Positions 18,741-27,470 of a stretch of DNA of 64,000 nucleotides are shown in pieces. Each line of letters opens with the position of its first letter. The first letter of the stretch is position 1. The stretch comes from Simplicispira hankyongi (GTDB taxonomy: Bacteria; Pseudomonadota; Gammaproteobacteria; Burkholderiales; Burkholderiaceae_C), in the NCBI RefSeq assembly GCF_003570885.1, contig NZ_QXJC01000003.1, forward strand, positions 434,001-498,000, read 5' to 3'. Under the pieces are notes generated by a model. The model was given only the letters and a program-made list of their open reading frames with translations, was not told where the DNA came from and searched no databases. Made by a program: the position numbers and the translations under genes.

Positions 18741-19217
18741 TCAGTGCGTAGCCAGATCCATCGACTGCGGTCCCAGCCGTCTGTCCCGTACTTCGTGGGG
18801 GGCCGAAAGTTCCACCCGATGGCGCAGCAGCGCCTGGTCCAGCCAGGCGCGGTTGAATTGCACATCGGGCGAAGCGCCCGCGCCAGCGCCAAGTTCGACT
18901 GGCTCACCATCCGCCAGAGGGCCTCGCAGCACTGCGCTGGCGCGCCCGGAGTCCCGTACCACCAGTTCCACGCCTTGTGGGCGCATGTCGACGCACTGCA
19001 CGCGCAACGCCAAGCCTTGGACGCGCAGTTCTTGCTCCGCAGCCCGCCAGTTGGCATCTCCTGGCCCACTGTGACAGTACCCTTCAGCGATCCGCAACGC
19101 GATGTCTTGTGAAGCGTCTGCTCGCGTTGCTGCCTGTGGGCTTATACAGCTGACGCAGCACAGGGCCGCCAGCAGGCACGCGATTGGGGGTCGAGCGAAG
19201 GGGTGGCTACGCGCCAT
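18741..19217 (-). CDS. Small secreted protein of unknown function
   Basis: A 158-residue protein with an N-terminal export signal: MARSHPFARPPIACLLAALCC followed by VSCISPQAATRADA. A cysteine-rich signal end (CCVSC) could be a weak lipobox, but the -3 position is not a typical Leu, so plain signal peptidase cleavage after an Ala is as likely. The mature part has no family motif I recognise; it contains CHSGPGDANWRAAEQELRVQ and several beta-like segments. The start is well supported: AGGAGGT lies 6 bases before the ATG. It is divergent from yqaA and upstream of dusB in the same direction (110 bases). Function unknown. Confidence 0.7.
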   Translation of the reverse strand: MARSHPFARPPIACLLAALCCVSCISPQAATRADASQDIALRIAEGYCHSGPGDANWRAAEQELRVQGLALRVQCVDMRPQGVELVVRDSGRASAVLRGPLADGEPVELGAGAGASPDVQFNRAWLDQALLRHRVELSAPHEVRDRRLGPQSMDLATH

Positions 19218-19364
19218 GGGCACCTCCTGAAACGGGCCACTTTGCATAAGCACCAGCTTAGAAACCCCAACCCAGACCGCACCTACGCAGGCACCGCACA
19301 TGGACGTAGGACAGCGCCTCGCAACACCCACTATGCCGGTGACGGCCCCTACACTCTGTCCGGT

Positions 19365-19838
19365 ATGGAAATGTGGACCCATCTGCTTGAATGGCTCGCC
19401 CTGCCCCAGTTCGGGCTCAGCACCGTGTTCGTCATCGCTTTTGTCTCCGCTACCTTGCTGCCGCTCGGGTCCGAGCCAGCAGTTTTGGGCCTGGTCAAGC
19501 TCAATCCGGGCCTGTTCTGGCCCGCCGTGCTGGTCGCAACAGTGGGCAATACCTTGGGTGGCGCACTGAACTGGTGGATGGGGCTGGGCGCCCACAAGGT
19601 CGTGGACAGGGCCAAGGGCAGCCGTACCGATGTGCATGCACTGGCCTGGCTGGAGCGCTTTGGTGCGCGTGCCTGTCTGCTCAGTTGGCTGCCTGTGGTC
19701 GGCGACCCGCTGTGCGCCGTGGCTGGCTGGTTGAAACTGCCTTTCTGGCCCTGCGTCTTCTACATGGCCGTCGGCAAATTCTTTCGCTACCTCATCATCA
19801 CCAGCGCACTGCTGACGATTATCCCGGCCGGGCTCTGA
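19365..19838 (+). CDS. yqaA: YqaA-family inner-membrane protein (DedA/SNARE-associated superfamily)
   Basis: Predicted small inner-membrane protein of 157 residues. It has hydrophobic segments at FGLSTVFVIAFVSATLLPLG, FWPAVLVATVGNTLGGALNWWMGL and the C-terminal FFRYLIITSALLTIIPAGL, plus the family signatures LLPLGSEPAVLG, GNTLGGALNWWMG and LSWLPVVGDPLCAVAGWLK. These match YqaA/DedA-like proteins, a superfamily that includes lipid scramblases and undecaprenyl-phosphate carriers; the specific role of YqaA is not known. The ATG at 19365 begins the conserved part; upstream in-frame sequence is atypical. Another ATG lies two codons later. No clear ribosome site. Confidence 0.82.
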   Translation: MEMWTHLLEWLALPQFGLSTVFVIAFVSATLLPLGSEPAVLGLVKLNPGLFWPAVLVATVGNTLGGALNWWMGLGAHKVVDRAKGSRTDVHALAWLERFGARACLLSWLPVVGDPLCAVAGWLKLPFWPCVFYMAVGKFFRYLIITSALLTIIPAGL

Positions 19839-19855
19839 GCCGGTTTGCAATAGAA

Positions 19856-19897
19856 TTTTTTGGTAGCTGCATTCGCTTATGCAGCATACGGAAACGC
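19856..19897 (+). repeat. Possible degenerate copy of the hairpin repeat (copy G)
   Basis: TTTTTTGGTAGCTGCATTCG followed by CTTATGCAGCATACGGAAAC resembles the family pattern (TAGCTGC..CGCTTA) but the second arm AAGCGC is lost. It lies between the convergent yqaA and diguanylate cyclase genes. Confidence 0.35.
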
Positions 19898-19915
19898 CAG
19901 AAATATGTCAGAAAA

Positions 19916-21190
19916 TCAGTGCCCGCCGGAGCGGCGTTCTTCAATGAATCCGGCTTCCTCCACGAGCGAAAAATCGTCGTCTATTTCGCCGTCTTGCCCG
20001 AGACCATCACGGGCTTCATCGTCAGCATCCGGCTTTTGCGCCGCGCGCCTGTCCACCGGCTCTTCCACCACCACCTGATTGCGCCCACCTTCCTTGGCCA
20101 GATAGGTCGCCGTGTCGGCACGCGAGAAAAACTCAAGCACCGATTCTCCTTGCACATACTGCGTCACGCCGATGGAAACCGACACACGGGAGCGCATGGC
20201 CGCGCCCCAAGGGTGGGTCTCGACTTGCGAGCGCACACGCTCGCAAGTATTGAGCGCGGGCAACAAGGAAGTGCCAGGGAAAATCAGCAAGAACTCCTCG
20301 CCCCCATAACGACCGAAGATGTCCTCGTCGCGCACGCTCTGCTGCGCCACGCGCGAAAAGGTGCGCAACACCTCGTCTCCACCCAAATGGCCCATTTCGT
20401 CGTTGATGCGCTTGAAATGGTCGAGATCAATAATGGCAATGCACAGCGGTTGCCCGGTTTCATCGGCCAGTTGCTTTTGCTCCTCAAGCGCCGCAACGAT
20501 GTAGCGGCGGTTGTAGCAACAGAGCAAGGGGTCAAGCTGGGCGTCGGCTTCAATGGTTCGAATCTTGCGACTGGCCTTGTTGAGCACCAGGTGCAGCAGC
20601 GGCACCTTGCCCGTCAGGTAAACAAACCCGGGAAGCGCGGCGGCCAAAGCCAGGAAATGCATGAACTCCAATTTGAGCAAGGCGGGGTTGCCCCGCTCAA
20701 ATGCATGCATGGCCATCACCAAGGCATACCCAACCACCACGCTCAGCGCCAGCAAAAAGGCGACGTTGCGCGAAATACGGTACATCCCGTAGGCCAGGGT
20801 CACAAAAGTGAACGGCACCAGCAGCATTTGCATGGCAGGGTCGAGGTACACCAGCCACAGCATGCTGGCAAGCGCGCACACCACGATGGGCAGTTTCAGG
20901 CGCTTTTCACGAAACTTGAGGTTCCACTGCTTGCGAAAGAGCAGCAAAAAAACCAAGGGCACTGCCACCACCAGCCCAGAGAGGGCCTGCAGGGTGCTCG
21001 CCTGCACGTAGCCCATTGCCCAAAAGACCGCAGCGACCCCAACAAAGGCCCCCAGCAACAGCAAAACCACCAGCCATTTCTGGGCCGTGGAACGTGTACG
21101 GCGCAGGCGGCTGAAATCCGACTGGCGACGCCCAAAATTCCCCACACTGGCCGAAGAATCACCAAACCCTGACCCCATGTCCTCAGACAT
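19916..21190 (-). CDS. Membrane diguanylate cyclase (GGDEF domain)
   Basis: Predicted to make the second messenger c-di-GMP from two GTP. 424 residues: an N-terminal cytoplasmic stretch, about six membrane helices (about 35-200, including WLVVLLLLGAFVGVAAVFWA), then the GGDEF domain with DLDHFKRINDEMGHLGGDEVL and the active-site loop GRYGGEEF near 292-299. The Arg-Asp-Glu-Asp four residues ahead of IFGRY is a canonical RxxD inhibitory site placed five residues before GGEEF, so product feedback is expected. A strongly acidic 45-residue tail (EEPVDRRAAQKPDADDE...) follows the domain. ATG 21190 is supported by GAGGGA upstream; in-frame extension to 21337 lacks support. The signal sensed by the membrane part is unknown. 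Confidence 0.93.
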   Translation of the reverse strand: MSEDMGSGFGDSSASVGNFGRRQSDFSRLRRTRSTAQKWLVVLLLLGAFVGVAAVFWAMGYVQASTLQALSGLVVAVPLVFLLLFRKQWNLKFREKRLKLPIVVCALASMLWLVYLDPAMQMLLVPFTFVTLAYGMYRISRNVAFLLALSVVVGYALVMAMHAFERGNPALLKLEFMHFLALAAALPGFVYLTGKVPLLHLVLNKASRKIRTIEADAQLDPLLCCYNRRYIVAALEEQKQLADETGQPLCIAIIDLDHFKRINDEMGHLGGDEVLRTFSRVAQQSVRDEDIFGRYGGEEFLLIFPGTSLLPALNTCERVRSQVETHPWGAAMRSRVSVSIGVTQYVQGESVLEFFSRADTATYLAKEGGRNQVVVEEPVDRRAAQKPDADDEARDGLGQDGEIDDDFSLVEEAGFIEERRSGGH

Positions 21191-21419
21191 GGGGAATCCC
21201 TCGCTATGGGCAAAACCCACGCTTCCCCGGGCCGAAAACAACGACAAGAAAGGGAACATCCCCATGGGTTCACACCAAGTAGAGGGCGAAGCAAAAATCG
21301 GGACTGACAGGACTGAAGTGAGCGTTGCGCAAAACAAACGCTAGAGAAGAAGATAACAGATTTTCACAAAAAAACTACGGTTTGTTACGCCGAGCTTTTG
21401 ACCAAACCCGCCAGGAGGG

Positions 21420-22514
21420 TCAGACGTTAAAAAGAAAATTCAGCACATCACCATCCTTAACGATGTACTCCTTGCCTTCTGCCCGCATCTTGCCGGCATC
21501 TTTAGCGCCTTGCTCCCCTTTGAACTTGATGAAATCGTCAAATGCGATGGTTTGCGCACGAATGAAGCCACGCTCGAAATCGCCATGAATCACACCGGCA
21601 GCTTGCGGAGCAGTATCTCCGACGTGAATCGTCCAGGCACGCACTTCCTTGACGCCCGCCGTGAAGTAGGTTTGCAGTCCGAGCAACTTGAAAGCTCCCC
21701 GGATCAGCCGCGCCAGGCCCGGCTCGGACTGGCCCATTTCCGCTAAAAACATATCGCGGTCTTCATCGCTCATTTCCGCCATTTCAGCTTCGATCTTGGC
21801 GCAAATGGCAACCACCGGTGCCTTCTGGCCAGCGGCATATTCCTTCAGTCGATCGAGGTAAGGGTTGTTTTCAAACCCGTCCTCGCTCACATTGCCGACG
21901 AACATCGCCGGCTTGGCGGTGATGAGACAAAACGGCTTGAGCAGTGGTTGCTCTTCCTTGGAGATCTCCACGGACCGGGCTGGTTTGCCCTGGTTAAGCG
22001 CTTCCTGAATACGGGTCAACAAGCTCACCAGTTTGGCGGCCTCTTTGTCGTTGCCCGACTTGGCAGCCTTGCTGTAGCGGTTGAGCGCCTTGTCCACGGT
22101 GGCAAGGTCGGCCAAGCACAATTCGGTCTGAATCACTTCAATGTCAGAAATTGGATCCACCCGCCCTGCCACATGGATCACGTTCTCGTCGTCAAAACAG
22201 CGCACGACATTGACGATCGCGTCGGTTTCACGAATATGGGCGAGAAATTGATTCCCCAGGCCTTCCCCCTGGCTGGCCCCGGCCACGAGCCCGGCGATAT
22301 CGACGAACTCCACAATGGCCGGAACAATGCGCTCGGGCTGGATGATCTCAGCCAGTTGCTGCAGGCGCGGATCGGGCACCTCCACCACGCCCACATTGGG
22401 TTCGATGGTGCAAAAGGGGTAGTTCTCAGCCGCGATGCCGGCTTTGGTCAGGGCGTTGAAAAGGGTGGACTTGCCGACGTTGGGCAGGCCCACGATGCCG
22501 CATTGGAGGCTCAT
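21420..22514 (-). CDS. ychF: Ribosome-binding ATPase YchF (Obg family)
   Basis: Universally conserved P-loop ATPase that binds ribosomes and modulates translation and oxidative stress responses. 364 residues, equal to the E. coli protein. G1 is GLPNVGKST (8-16), with [12 protein letters not shown] and [21 protein letters not shown] following; a coiled-coil insertion lies mid-protein and a C-terminal TGS domain (about 280-363) includes [15 protein letters not shown] and [11 protein letters not shown]. The ATG at 22514 has AAGGAT about 8 bases upstream; an in-frame extension to 22604 lies in the divergent promoter region toward the ubiH-like gene. The family favours ATP over GTP because the usual G4 NKxD is altered. 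Confidence 0.97.
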   Translation of the reverse strand: MSLQCGIVGLPNVGKSTLFNALTKAGIAAENYPFCTIEPNVGVVEVPDPRLQQLAEIIQPERIVPAIVEFVDIAGLVAGASQGEGLGNQFLAHIRETDAIVNVVRCFDDENVIHVAGRVDPISDIEVIQTELCLADLATVDKALNRYSKAAKSGNDKEAAKLVSLLTRIQEALNQGKPARSVEISKEEQPLLKPFCLITAKPAMFVGNVSEDGFENNPYLDRLKEYAAGQKAPVVAICAKIEAEMAEMSDEDRDMFLAEMGQSEPGLARLIRGAFKLLGLQTYFTAGVKEVRAWTIHVGDTAPQAAGVIHGDFERGFIRAQTIAFDDFIKFKGEQGAKDAGKMRAEGKEYIVKDGDVLNFLFNV

Positions 22515-22675
22515 GGAAAATCCTTGTAAGGCGCCGTAGGCCGATAAAAACCGGCGCGACGCGAGAGAGGGCGCGGCGCTGCAGCTCCGAAGACGCAATT
22601 TCAAAGGGCAGGCGCGGGCAAGCCCGGCATTCTAGCCAGCGGGCAGTTCCTAGGCCACCCTTCTACAATCCTGGC

Positions 22676-23851
22676 ATGGCCAAGCACTACGACCTCTGTA
22701 TCCGCGGCGCTGGCATTGTCGGCCGCACACTTGCCTTGCTGCTGGCCCGCGAGCGCTTGAACGTCGCCTTGGTGGGCGCACCGCAGGCCGCAGGCAGCGA
22801 GCGCAGCGACATTCGCGCCTATGCGCTCAATGCCACGTCCCGCGCGCTGCTCGAATCGCTGCGTTGCTGGCCCGAAGCCGAGCACGCCACTGCAGTGTTG
22901 CACATGCAGGTGCAAGGCGATGCCGGCGGGGAAGTAAGCTTCGACGCCGCCGACCAGCATGTGCCGGCACTGGCATGGATCGTCGATGTGCCTGCGCTCG
23001 AAGCGCGTCTGGCCGAGGCCGCACGTTACCAGCCCCATATTGACCTTGTTCCTGAACCAGTGGCGGCACCTTTGACGGTCGTCTGCGAAGGTCGGGCCAG
23101 CCATACACGCTCCGAGCTGGGCGTGCATTTCGACGTCTCCCCCTACCCCCAGACCGCACTTGCCGCGCGCGTGCACTGCGCTATGCCGCACATGCAGACC
23201 GCACGCCAATGGTTTTCGGCCGATGGCATTCTGGCCTTTCTGCCGCTTGGCGGCGCCGACGGCAAGGAGGTCGCCGTGGTCTGGTCCGTCACGCCCGAGC
23301 ATGCCCAGGGCCTGACGGAACAGAGCGACGCCACTTTTGCCAGTGCACTGGCGCAAGCCAGTGGCGGCGCGCTCGGTGTCTTGCAAGTGCAGGGCCCACG
23401 GTGCATCTGGCCACTGCAACTGGCACGTGCAGAACGTTGGTGCGGCCCGTTGGGCAGTGCTGGCAGCACCAGCGCCTCCTGGGTGCTGGCGGGCGACGCC
23501 GCCCACACGGTTCACCCATTGTCTGGACAAGGCCTGAACCTCGGCCTGGGCGACGTGCAGGCGCTTGCGCGTCTGCTCCATGCGCGCAGCAGTTGGCGCA
23601 GCGTGGCCGATCTGCGTGTGCTGCGCCAATACGAACGCGAGCGCAAGGCCGCGCTGCTGCCCATGCGCCTCACCACCGACCTGCTGGCCCAGCTGTTTGC
23701 CCACCCTCAGCCGGCCTTGCAGGCCCTGCGCAATTGGGGCATGCAGGGCTTTGATCACAGCGGCCCGCTCAAGAGTTGGGCCGCGAACCAGGCCATGCAC
23801 CCAGACCTTTTTGCTTCCTCTGCAGCCGCTACAGGATATCCCATCCCATGA
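22676..23851 (+). CDS. UbiH/COQ6-family FAD-dependent hydroxylase
   Basis: Flavin monooxygenase expected to hydroxylate a ring carbon of the ubiquinone precursor. 391 residues. The FAD dinucleotide motif is IRGAGIVGRTLALLLA (8-23), followed by the family motif SDIRAYALNATSRALLESL (43-61) and the second FAD motif LAGDAAHTVHPLSGQGLNLGLGD (near 270-292). Which carbon (C1, C5 or C6) is hydroxylated cannot be told from sequence alone. The ATG at 22676 is the first start after the divergent ychF promoter; its ribosome site is weak. The stop overlaps the dsbC start as ATGA. Confidence 0.88.
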   Translation: MAKHYDLCIRGAGIVGRTLALLLARERLNVALVGAPQAAGSERSDIRAYALNATSRALLESLRCWPEAEHATAVLHMQVQGDAGGEVSFDAADQHVPALAWIVDVPALEARLAEAARYQPHIDLVPEPVAAPLTVVCEGRASHTRSELGVHFDVSPYPQTALAARVHCAMPHMQTARQWFSADGILAFLPLGGADGKEVAVVWSVTPEHAQGLTEQSDATFASALAQASGGALGVLQVQGPRCIWPLQLARAERWCGPLGSAGSTSASWVLAGDAAHTVHPLSGQGLNLGLGDVQALARLLHARSSWRSVADLRVLRQYERERKAALLPMRLTTDLLAQLFAHPQPALQALRNWGMQGFDHSGPLKSWAANQAMHPDLFASSAAATGYPIP

Positions 23852-24567
23852 AGAAACTCACCTGGCTTCTGGCCTGCACCGCGCTCGCCACAGCGTTCAG
23901 CGCAGCCGCGCAGGAAAGCGCCATCCGCAAGACCCTCGCCGAGCGCATTCCGCAACTGGACAAGCTTGACGAAGTGCGCGCCACGCCCATGCCGGGCTTG
24001 TACGAAGTACGCATGGGCACCGATGTTTTCTACACGGATGCCAAGGGCAATTTCCTGATTCAGGGCGAGTTGATCGATACCAAGGCGCGCCGCAATCTCA
24101 CCGAGGACCGCATCGCGAAGCTCTCGGCGGTGGACTTCTCCGCCCTGCCGCTGGCCGACGCCTTCACGGTGGTGCACGGCAGCGGAGCGCGCAAACTGGC
24201 GGTGTTTGAAGACCCCAATTGCGGCTACTGCAAGCGCTTTGAGCGCGACCTGCAGAAGGTGCAGAACGTCACCATCTACACCTTTCTCTATCCCATCCTG
24301 AGCCCGGATTCAGCGGAAAAATCGCGCAATATCTGGTGCGCCAAAGACCCCGCCGCAGCATGGCAGGACCACATGCTGCGTGAGCGCACGCCGGCTGCGG
24401 CGAGTTGCGACACTGGCGCGCTGCAACGCAATCTGGCATTTGGCAAGAAACACAAAATCACGGGTACACCTACCCTGATCTTCTCGGACGGCAGCCGCGT
24501 GCCTGGCGCCGTCAATGATGCGGAAGTCGAAAAACGCCTGGCACAGGCGGAACAAGCGGGCAAATGA
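23848..24567 (+). CDS. dsbC: Periplasmic disulfide isomerase DsbC/DsbG family
   Basis: Exported thiol-disulfide isomerase that reshuffles wrong disulfides in periplasmic proteins. 239 residues with a signal peptide (MKKLTWLLACTALATAFSAAA, about 1-21), a DsbC dimerisation domain (AIRKTLAERIPQLDKLDEVR...YEVRMGTDVFYTDAKGNFLIQGELI) and a thioredoxin domain with CGYC in EDPNCGYCKRFE (near 125-128) and the cis-Pro in GTPTLIFSDG. The DsbC-type CGYC favours isomerase over the DsbG CPYC. It is translationally coupled to the ubiH-like gene upstream (ATGA) and to the M61 peptidase downstream (ATGA). Confidence 0.95.
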   Translation: MKKLTWLLACTALATAFSAAAQESAIRKTLAERIPQLDKLDEVRATPMPGLYEVRMGTDVFYTDAKGNFLIQGELIDTKARRNLTEDRIAKLSAVDFSALPLADAFTVVHGSGARKLAVFEDPNCGYCKRFERDLQKVQNVTIYTFLYPILSPDSAEKSRNIWCAKDPAAAWQDHMLRERTPAAASCDTGALQRNLAFGKKHKITGTPTLIFSDGSRVPGAVNDAEVEKRLAQAEQAGK

Positions 24568-26399
24568 GGCAGCACGGCGACCAGGCACCGTCCAGCCCAG
24601 CCCTCACGTCTTCAGCAATGCAGAGCGCCGGGGCCCCAGCCGTGCAATTCCGGGTCGTTTTACACGATCCGCATGCCCACCTCTACCGCATCACCATGCG
24701 GGTCGAAAATCCGCAGGCCCAGCAAACGCTGCAGTTGCCAACGTGGATTCCGGGCAGTTATCTGGTGCGCGAGTTTGCCAAACACCTGCAAAACCTGCGT
24801 GCTGGGCAAAACGACCAGCCCGTGGCGCTGACGCAGTTGGACAAGGCGACCTGGCGCGCCGACTGCCAAGCGAATGCAGCACTTGAAGTCCAGTACGAGG
24901 TCTATGCCGCCGACCAGTCGGTGCGCAGCAGCTGGCTGGATGCGTCGCGTGGTTTCTTTAACGGCACCAGTCTGTTTTTGCATGCCCTTGGCCACGCGCA
25001 TTTGGCGCATGGACTGACCATTGAAGCTACGTCCTATGCCTTGGACTGGCAGGTGGCCACGGCTTTGCCAGCAGAACACATCGACGGTGCCGGCTTTGGG
25101 TCCTACCTGGCGCCTGACTACGACACCCTCGTGGACTGTCCTGTGGAATTAGGGAACGTCTGGAGGGGCCACTTCACCGTTGGCAGCACCCCGCACCGGT
25201 TCGCGGTCAGCGGCGCTGCGCCTTCCTTTGACGGCCAGCGGCTGCTTGCCGACGCTGAAAAAATCTGTACCACCTGCATGGCGTTCTGGCATGGCACGGA
25301 GCCGCCGCCGATCGAGCACTATCTCTTTCTTCTCAATGCGGTGGACGACGGCTACGGGGGCCTGGAGCATCGCAATAGCACGGCCCTGATTGCCGGCCGG
25401 CGTGACCTTCCGCGGCGCAGCGATGGCGCTGGCGGTGCCTGGAAGCCGGGCGAAGGCTACACCACGCTGCTCGGGCTCATCAGCCATGAGTATTTCCACA
25501 CCTGGAACGTGAAACGCCTGCGTCCAGCAGAGTTCGAGCGCTACGACTATGCGCAGGAGAACTACACACAGCTGCTGTGGTTCTTCGAAGGCTTTACCAG
25601 CTACTACGACGACCTCCTGCTGGTGCGCGCGGGGGTTCTGGAGCATGCGGCCTATCTCAAGCGTCTCACCAAGACCATCAACCAGGTACTGCAGACGCCG
25701 GGGCGTCTGATCCAGAGCCTGGCGCAGGCCAGCTTCGACGCCTGGGTCAAGTACTACCGCCAGGACGAAAACACCCCCAACGCCACCGTCAGCTACTACA
25801 CCAAGGGCGCCTTGGTCGCCTTGTGTCTGGATCTGACCCTGCGCCGGGAAGGCCACAGCACGCTTGACGCGGTCATGCGCGCACTGTGGACACGCTGCAA
25901 GGCAGGACCGATGCGGGAAGCCGATCTTCTCACCGCACTGGAAGACCTGGGGGGGCGCAGCTACGCGGCTGAAATCGCTGCCTGGGTGCATTCCACCGAG
26001 GAACTGCCGCTCGCCGAACTGCTGGCCGCGCATGGCGTTCGCCTGCAAGCCGATACCCCGCAGTGGGCGCAGCGCCTGGGCATGCGCATCGCCACAGGCG
26101 AAGAGCTGCGCATCAAATCGGTCCTGCGCGGCGGGCTGGCCGAGCGCGCCGGCATGGCAGCGGGCGATGAGTGGCTGGGCATTGAAACCGCCGCCGGCGC
26201 CTGGCGCCTGCAGCGACTTGACGACCTGGCCCTCTATGCGCCGCAAGGCACGCGCGAGGTGGTCGCCCTGGTAGCGCGCGACCGGCGCCTGCTGCGCCTG
26301 CCCCTACAGATCCCGCAGGACGGCACCGCCCCGGCAGATACCGTCTTGTTGCAACTAAGCGATACGGCATTGGCAGCGCATTGGCTCTCAGGCGACTGA
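24564..26399 (+). CDS. M61-family glycyl aminopeptidase with PDZ domain
   Basis: Zinc metallopeptidase of family M61. 611 residues with an N-terminal beta-rich domain (FRVVLHDPHAHLYRITMRVE...LQLPTWIPGSYLVREF), a gluzincin catalytic domain whose zinc motif is HEYFHTWNVKRLRP (near 309-313) with the third ligand Glu in FFEGFTSYYDD, and a C-terminal PDZ domain (about 495-590: RIATGEELRIKSVLRGGLAERAGMAAGDEWLGI). No signal peptide is evident, so it is likely cytoplasmic. The family prefers N-terminal glycine. Start: ATG 24564 overlaps the dsbC stop (ATGA); another in-frame ATG at 24618 starts nearer the conserved part. Confidence 0.92.
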   Translation: MRQHGDQAPSSPALTSSAMQSAGAPAVQFRVVLHDPHAHLYRITMRVENPQAQQTLQLPTWIPGSYLVREFAKHLQNLRAGQNDQPVALTQLDKATWRADCQANAALEVQYEVYAADQSVRSSWLDASRGFFNGTSLFLHALGHAHLAHGLTIEATSYALDWQVATALPAEHIDGAGFGSYLAPDYDTLVDCPVELGNVWRGHFTVGSTPHRFAVSGAAPSFDGQRLLADAEKICTTCMAFWHGTEPPPIEHYLFLLNAVDDGYGGLEHRNSTALIAGRRDLPRRSDGAGGAWKPGEGYTTLLGLISHEYFHTWNVKRLRPAEFERYDYAQENYTQLLWFFEGFTSYYDDLLLVRAGVLEHAAYLKRLTKTINQVLQTPGRLIQSLAQASFDAWVKYYRQDENTPNATVSYYTKGALVALCLDLTLRREGHSTLDAVMRALWTRCKAGPMREADLLTALEDLGGRSYAAEIAAWVHSTEELPLAELLAAHGVRLQADTPQWAQRLGMRIATGEELRIKSVLRGGLAERAGMAAGDEWLGIETAAGAWRLQRLDDLALYAPQGTREVVALVARDRRLLRLPLQIPQDGTAPADTVLLQLSDTALAAHWLSGD

Positions 26400-26451
26400 C
26401 GGCGCGCAGCCTTCTATATAGTTTGCATTTGGCAATTACCTGGAGAACACC

Positions 26452-27231
26452 GTGTCCTACGCAATGATCGAAGTGCGCACCGAAGCCGAGAAAGTCGGCA
26501 TCATCACGCTCAACCGCCCCAAGCAACTCAACGCGCTGAACGATCAACTCATGAACGAGCTCGGCGCCGCCTTGCAGGCCTTCGACGCCGACGAGCGCAT
26601 CGGCTGCATCATCGTCACGGGCAGTGAAAAAGCCTTTGCCGCTGGTGCAGACATCAGCGCCATGGCCAAGTACAGCTTTGCCGATGTGTACAAAGGTGAC
26701 TTCATCAGCCGCAACTGGGAAACCATCCGCTCCATCCGCAAACCCGTCATCGCTGCGGTGAGCGGCTTTGCGCTGGGCGGCGGCTGCGAGCTGGCCATGA
26801 TGTGCGACTTCATCATCGCTGCCGACAACGCCAAATTCGGCCAGCCAGAAATCAAGTTGGGCGTGATCCCTGGCGCTGGCGGCACACAGCGCCTGCCGCG
26901 CGCAGTCGGCAAAGCCAAGGCCATGGACATGGCCCTCACTGGCCGCATGATGGATGCCGAGGAGGCCGAGCGCGCCGGACTGGTCAGCCGCGTGGTGCCG
27001 CTGGGCAAGCTGCAGGACGAAGCCTTGGGCGCTGCGCTGACCATTAGCGACTTCTCGCGCGTTGCCGTGATGGCGGCCAAGGAATCGGTCAACCGGGCAT
27101 TCGAGAGCGGTTTGTCGGACGGCGTGATGTTCGAGCGCCGCCTGTTCCACGCCCTGTTTGCGACCGAGGACCAGAAGGAGGGCATGGATGCGTTCCTGAA
27201 CAAGCGCAAGGCCGTTTTCACACACCGCTGA
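26452..27231 (+). CDS. Enoyl-CoA hydratase (crotonase family)
   Basis: Adds water across the double bond of 2-trans-enoyl-CoA in fatty-acid beta-oxidation. 259 residues. The oxyanion-hole region is AAGADISAM and [10 protein letters not shown]; the two catalytic glutamates are Glu in GGGCEL (near 113) and in FGQPEIKLG (near 133), exactly 20 residues apart as in mitochondrial crotonase. The rest ([19 protein letters not shown]) is typical of short-chain enoyl-CoA hydratases such as PaaF/EchA. The GTG at 26452 is chosen since GGAGA lies 7 bases upstream; an ATG four codons later is possible. It stands as a single gene ahead of the tRNA. Confidence 0.94.
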   Translation: MSYAMIEVRTEAEKVGIITLNRPKQLNALNDQLMNELGAALQAFDADERIGCIIVTGSEKAFAAGADISAMAKYSFADVYKGDFISRNWETIRSIRKPVIAAVSGFALGGGCELAMMCDFIIAADNAKFGQPEIKLGVIPGAGGTQRLPRAVGKAKAMDMALTGRMMDAEEAERAGLVSRVVPLGKLQDEALGAALTISDFSRVAVMAAKESVNRAFESGLSDGVMFERRLFHALFATEDQKEGMDAFLNKRKAVFTHR

Positions 27232-27270
27232 TTTCGCACGGATCCGGCGCCTACCCGCTGAAATCTGTTC

Positions 27271-27276
27271 TATAAT
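27271..27276 (+). promoter_or_regulatory. -10 element of the tRNA-Met promoter
   Basis: A perfect TATAAT 10 bases before the tRNA 5' end, in the right place for a tRNA promoter. No good -35 hexamer is seen at the normal distance. Confidence 0.6.
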
Positions 27277-27285
27277 TTTGGTCGC

Positions 27286-27362
27286 GGTGATATAGCTCAG
27301 TTGGTTAGAGCGCAGCATTCATAATGCTGATGTCGGTGGTTCAAGTCCACCTATCACCACCA
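27286..27362 (+). tRNA. tRNA-Met (anticodon CAT), elongator type
   Basis: A complete 77-base cloverleaf with encoded CCA. The acceptor stem GGTGATA pairs fully with TATCACC; the D-arm TAGCTCAGTTGGTTAGAGC, anticodon arm CAGCA-TTCATAA-TGCTG (anticodon CAT) and T-arm GGTGG-TTCAAGT-CCACC are all intact. Base pair 1-72 is matched and the anticodon stem lacks the three G-C pairs of an initiator, so this is elongator Met. The CAT tRNA-Ile2 (lysidine-modified) is the alternative, but the body matches elongator Met as I know it. It is a single tRNA with its own -10 box and terminator. Confidence 0.95.
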
Positions 27363-27371
27363 CTTTTTTTA

Positions 27372-27401
27372 CCCCTTGCAGGCTGCCTGCAAGGGGTTTT
27401 T
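27372..27401 (+). terminator. Rho-independent terminator after tRNA-Met
   Basis: Eleven-bp perfect stem CCCCTTGCAGG / CCTGCAAGGGG with a 3-base loop, followed by five T. It closes the single-tRNA transcript 9 bases after the CCA end. Confidence 0.95.
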
Positions 27402-27470
27402 GCTTTCCAAGGTCGCTCGCGGCGCGCAGGCGGCGGCCTAGAATTGCCTTTTCAGCCGCTGGATAGAACC

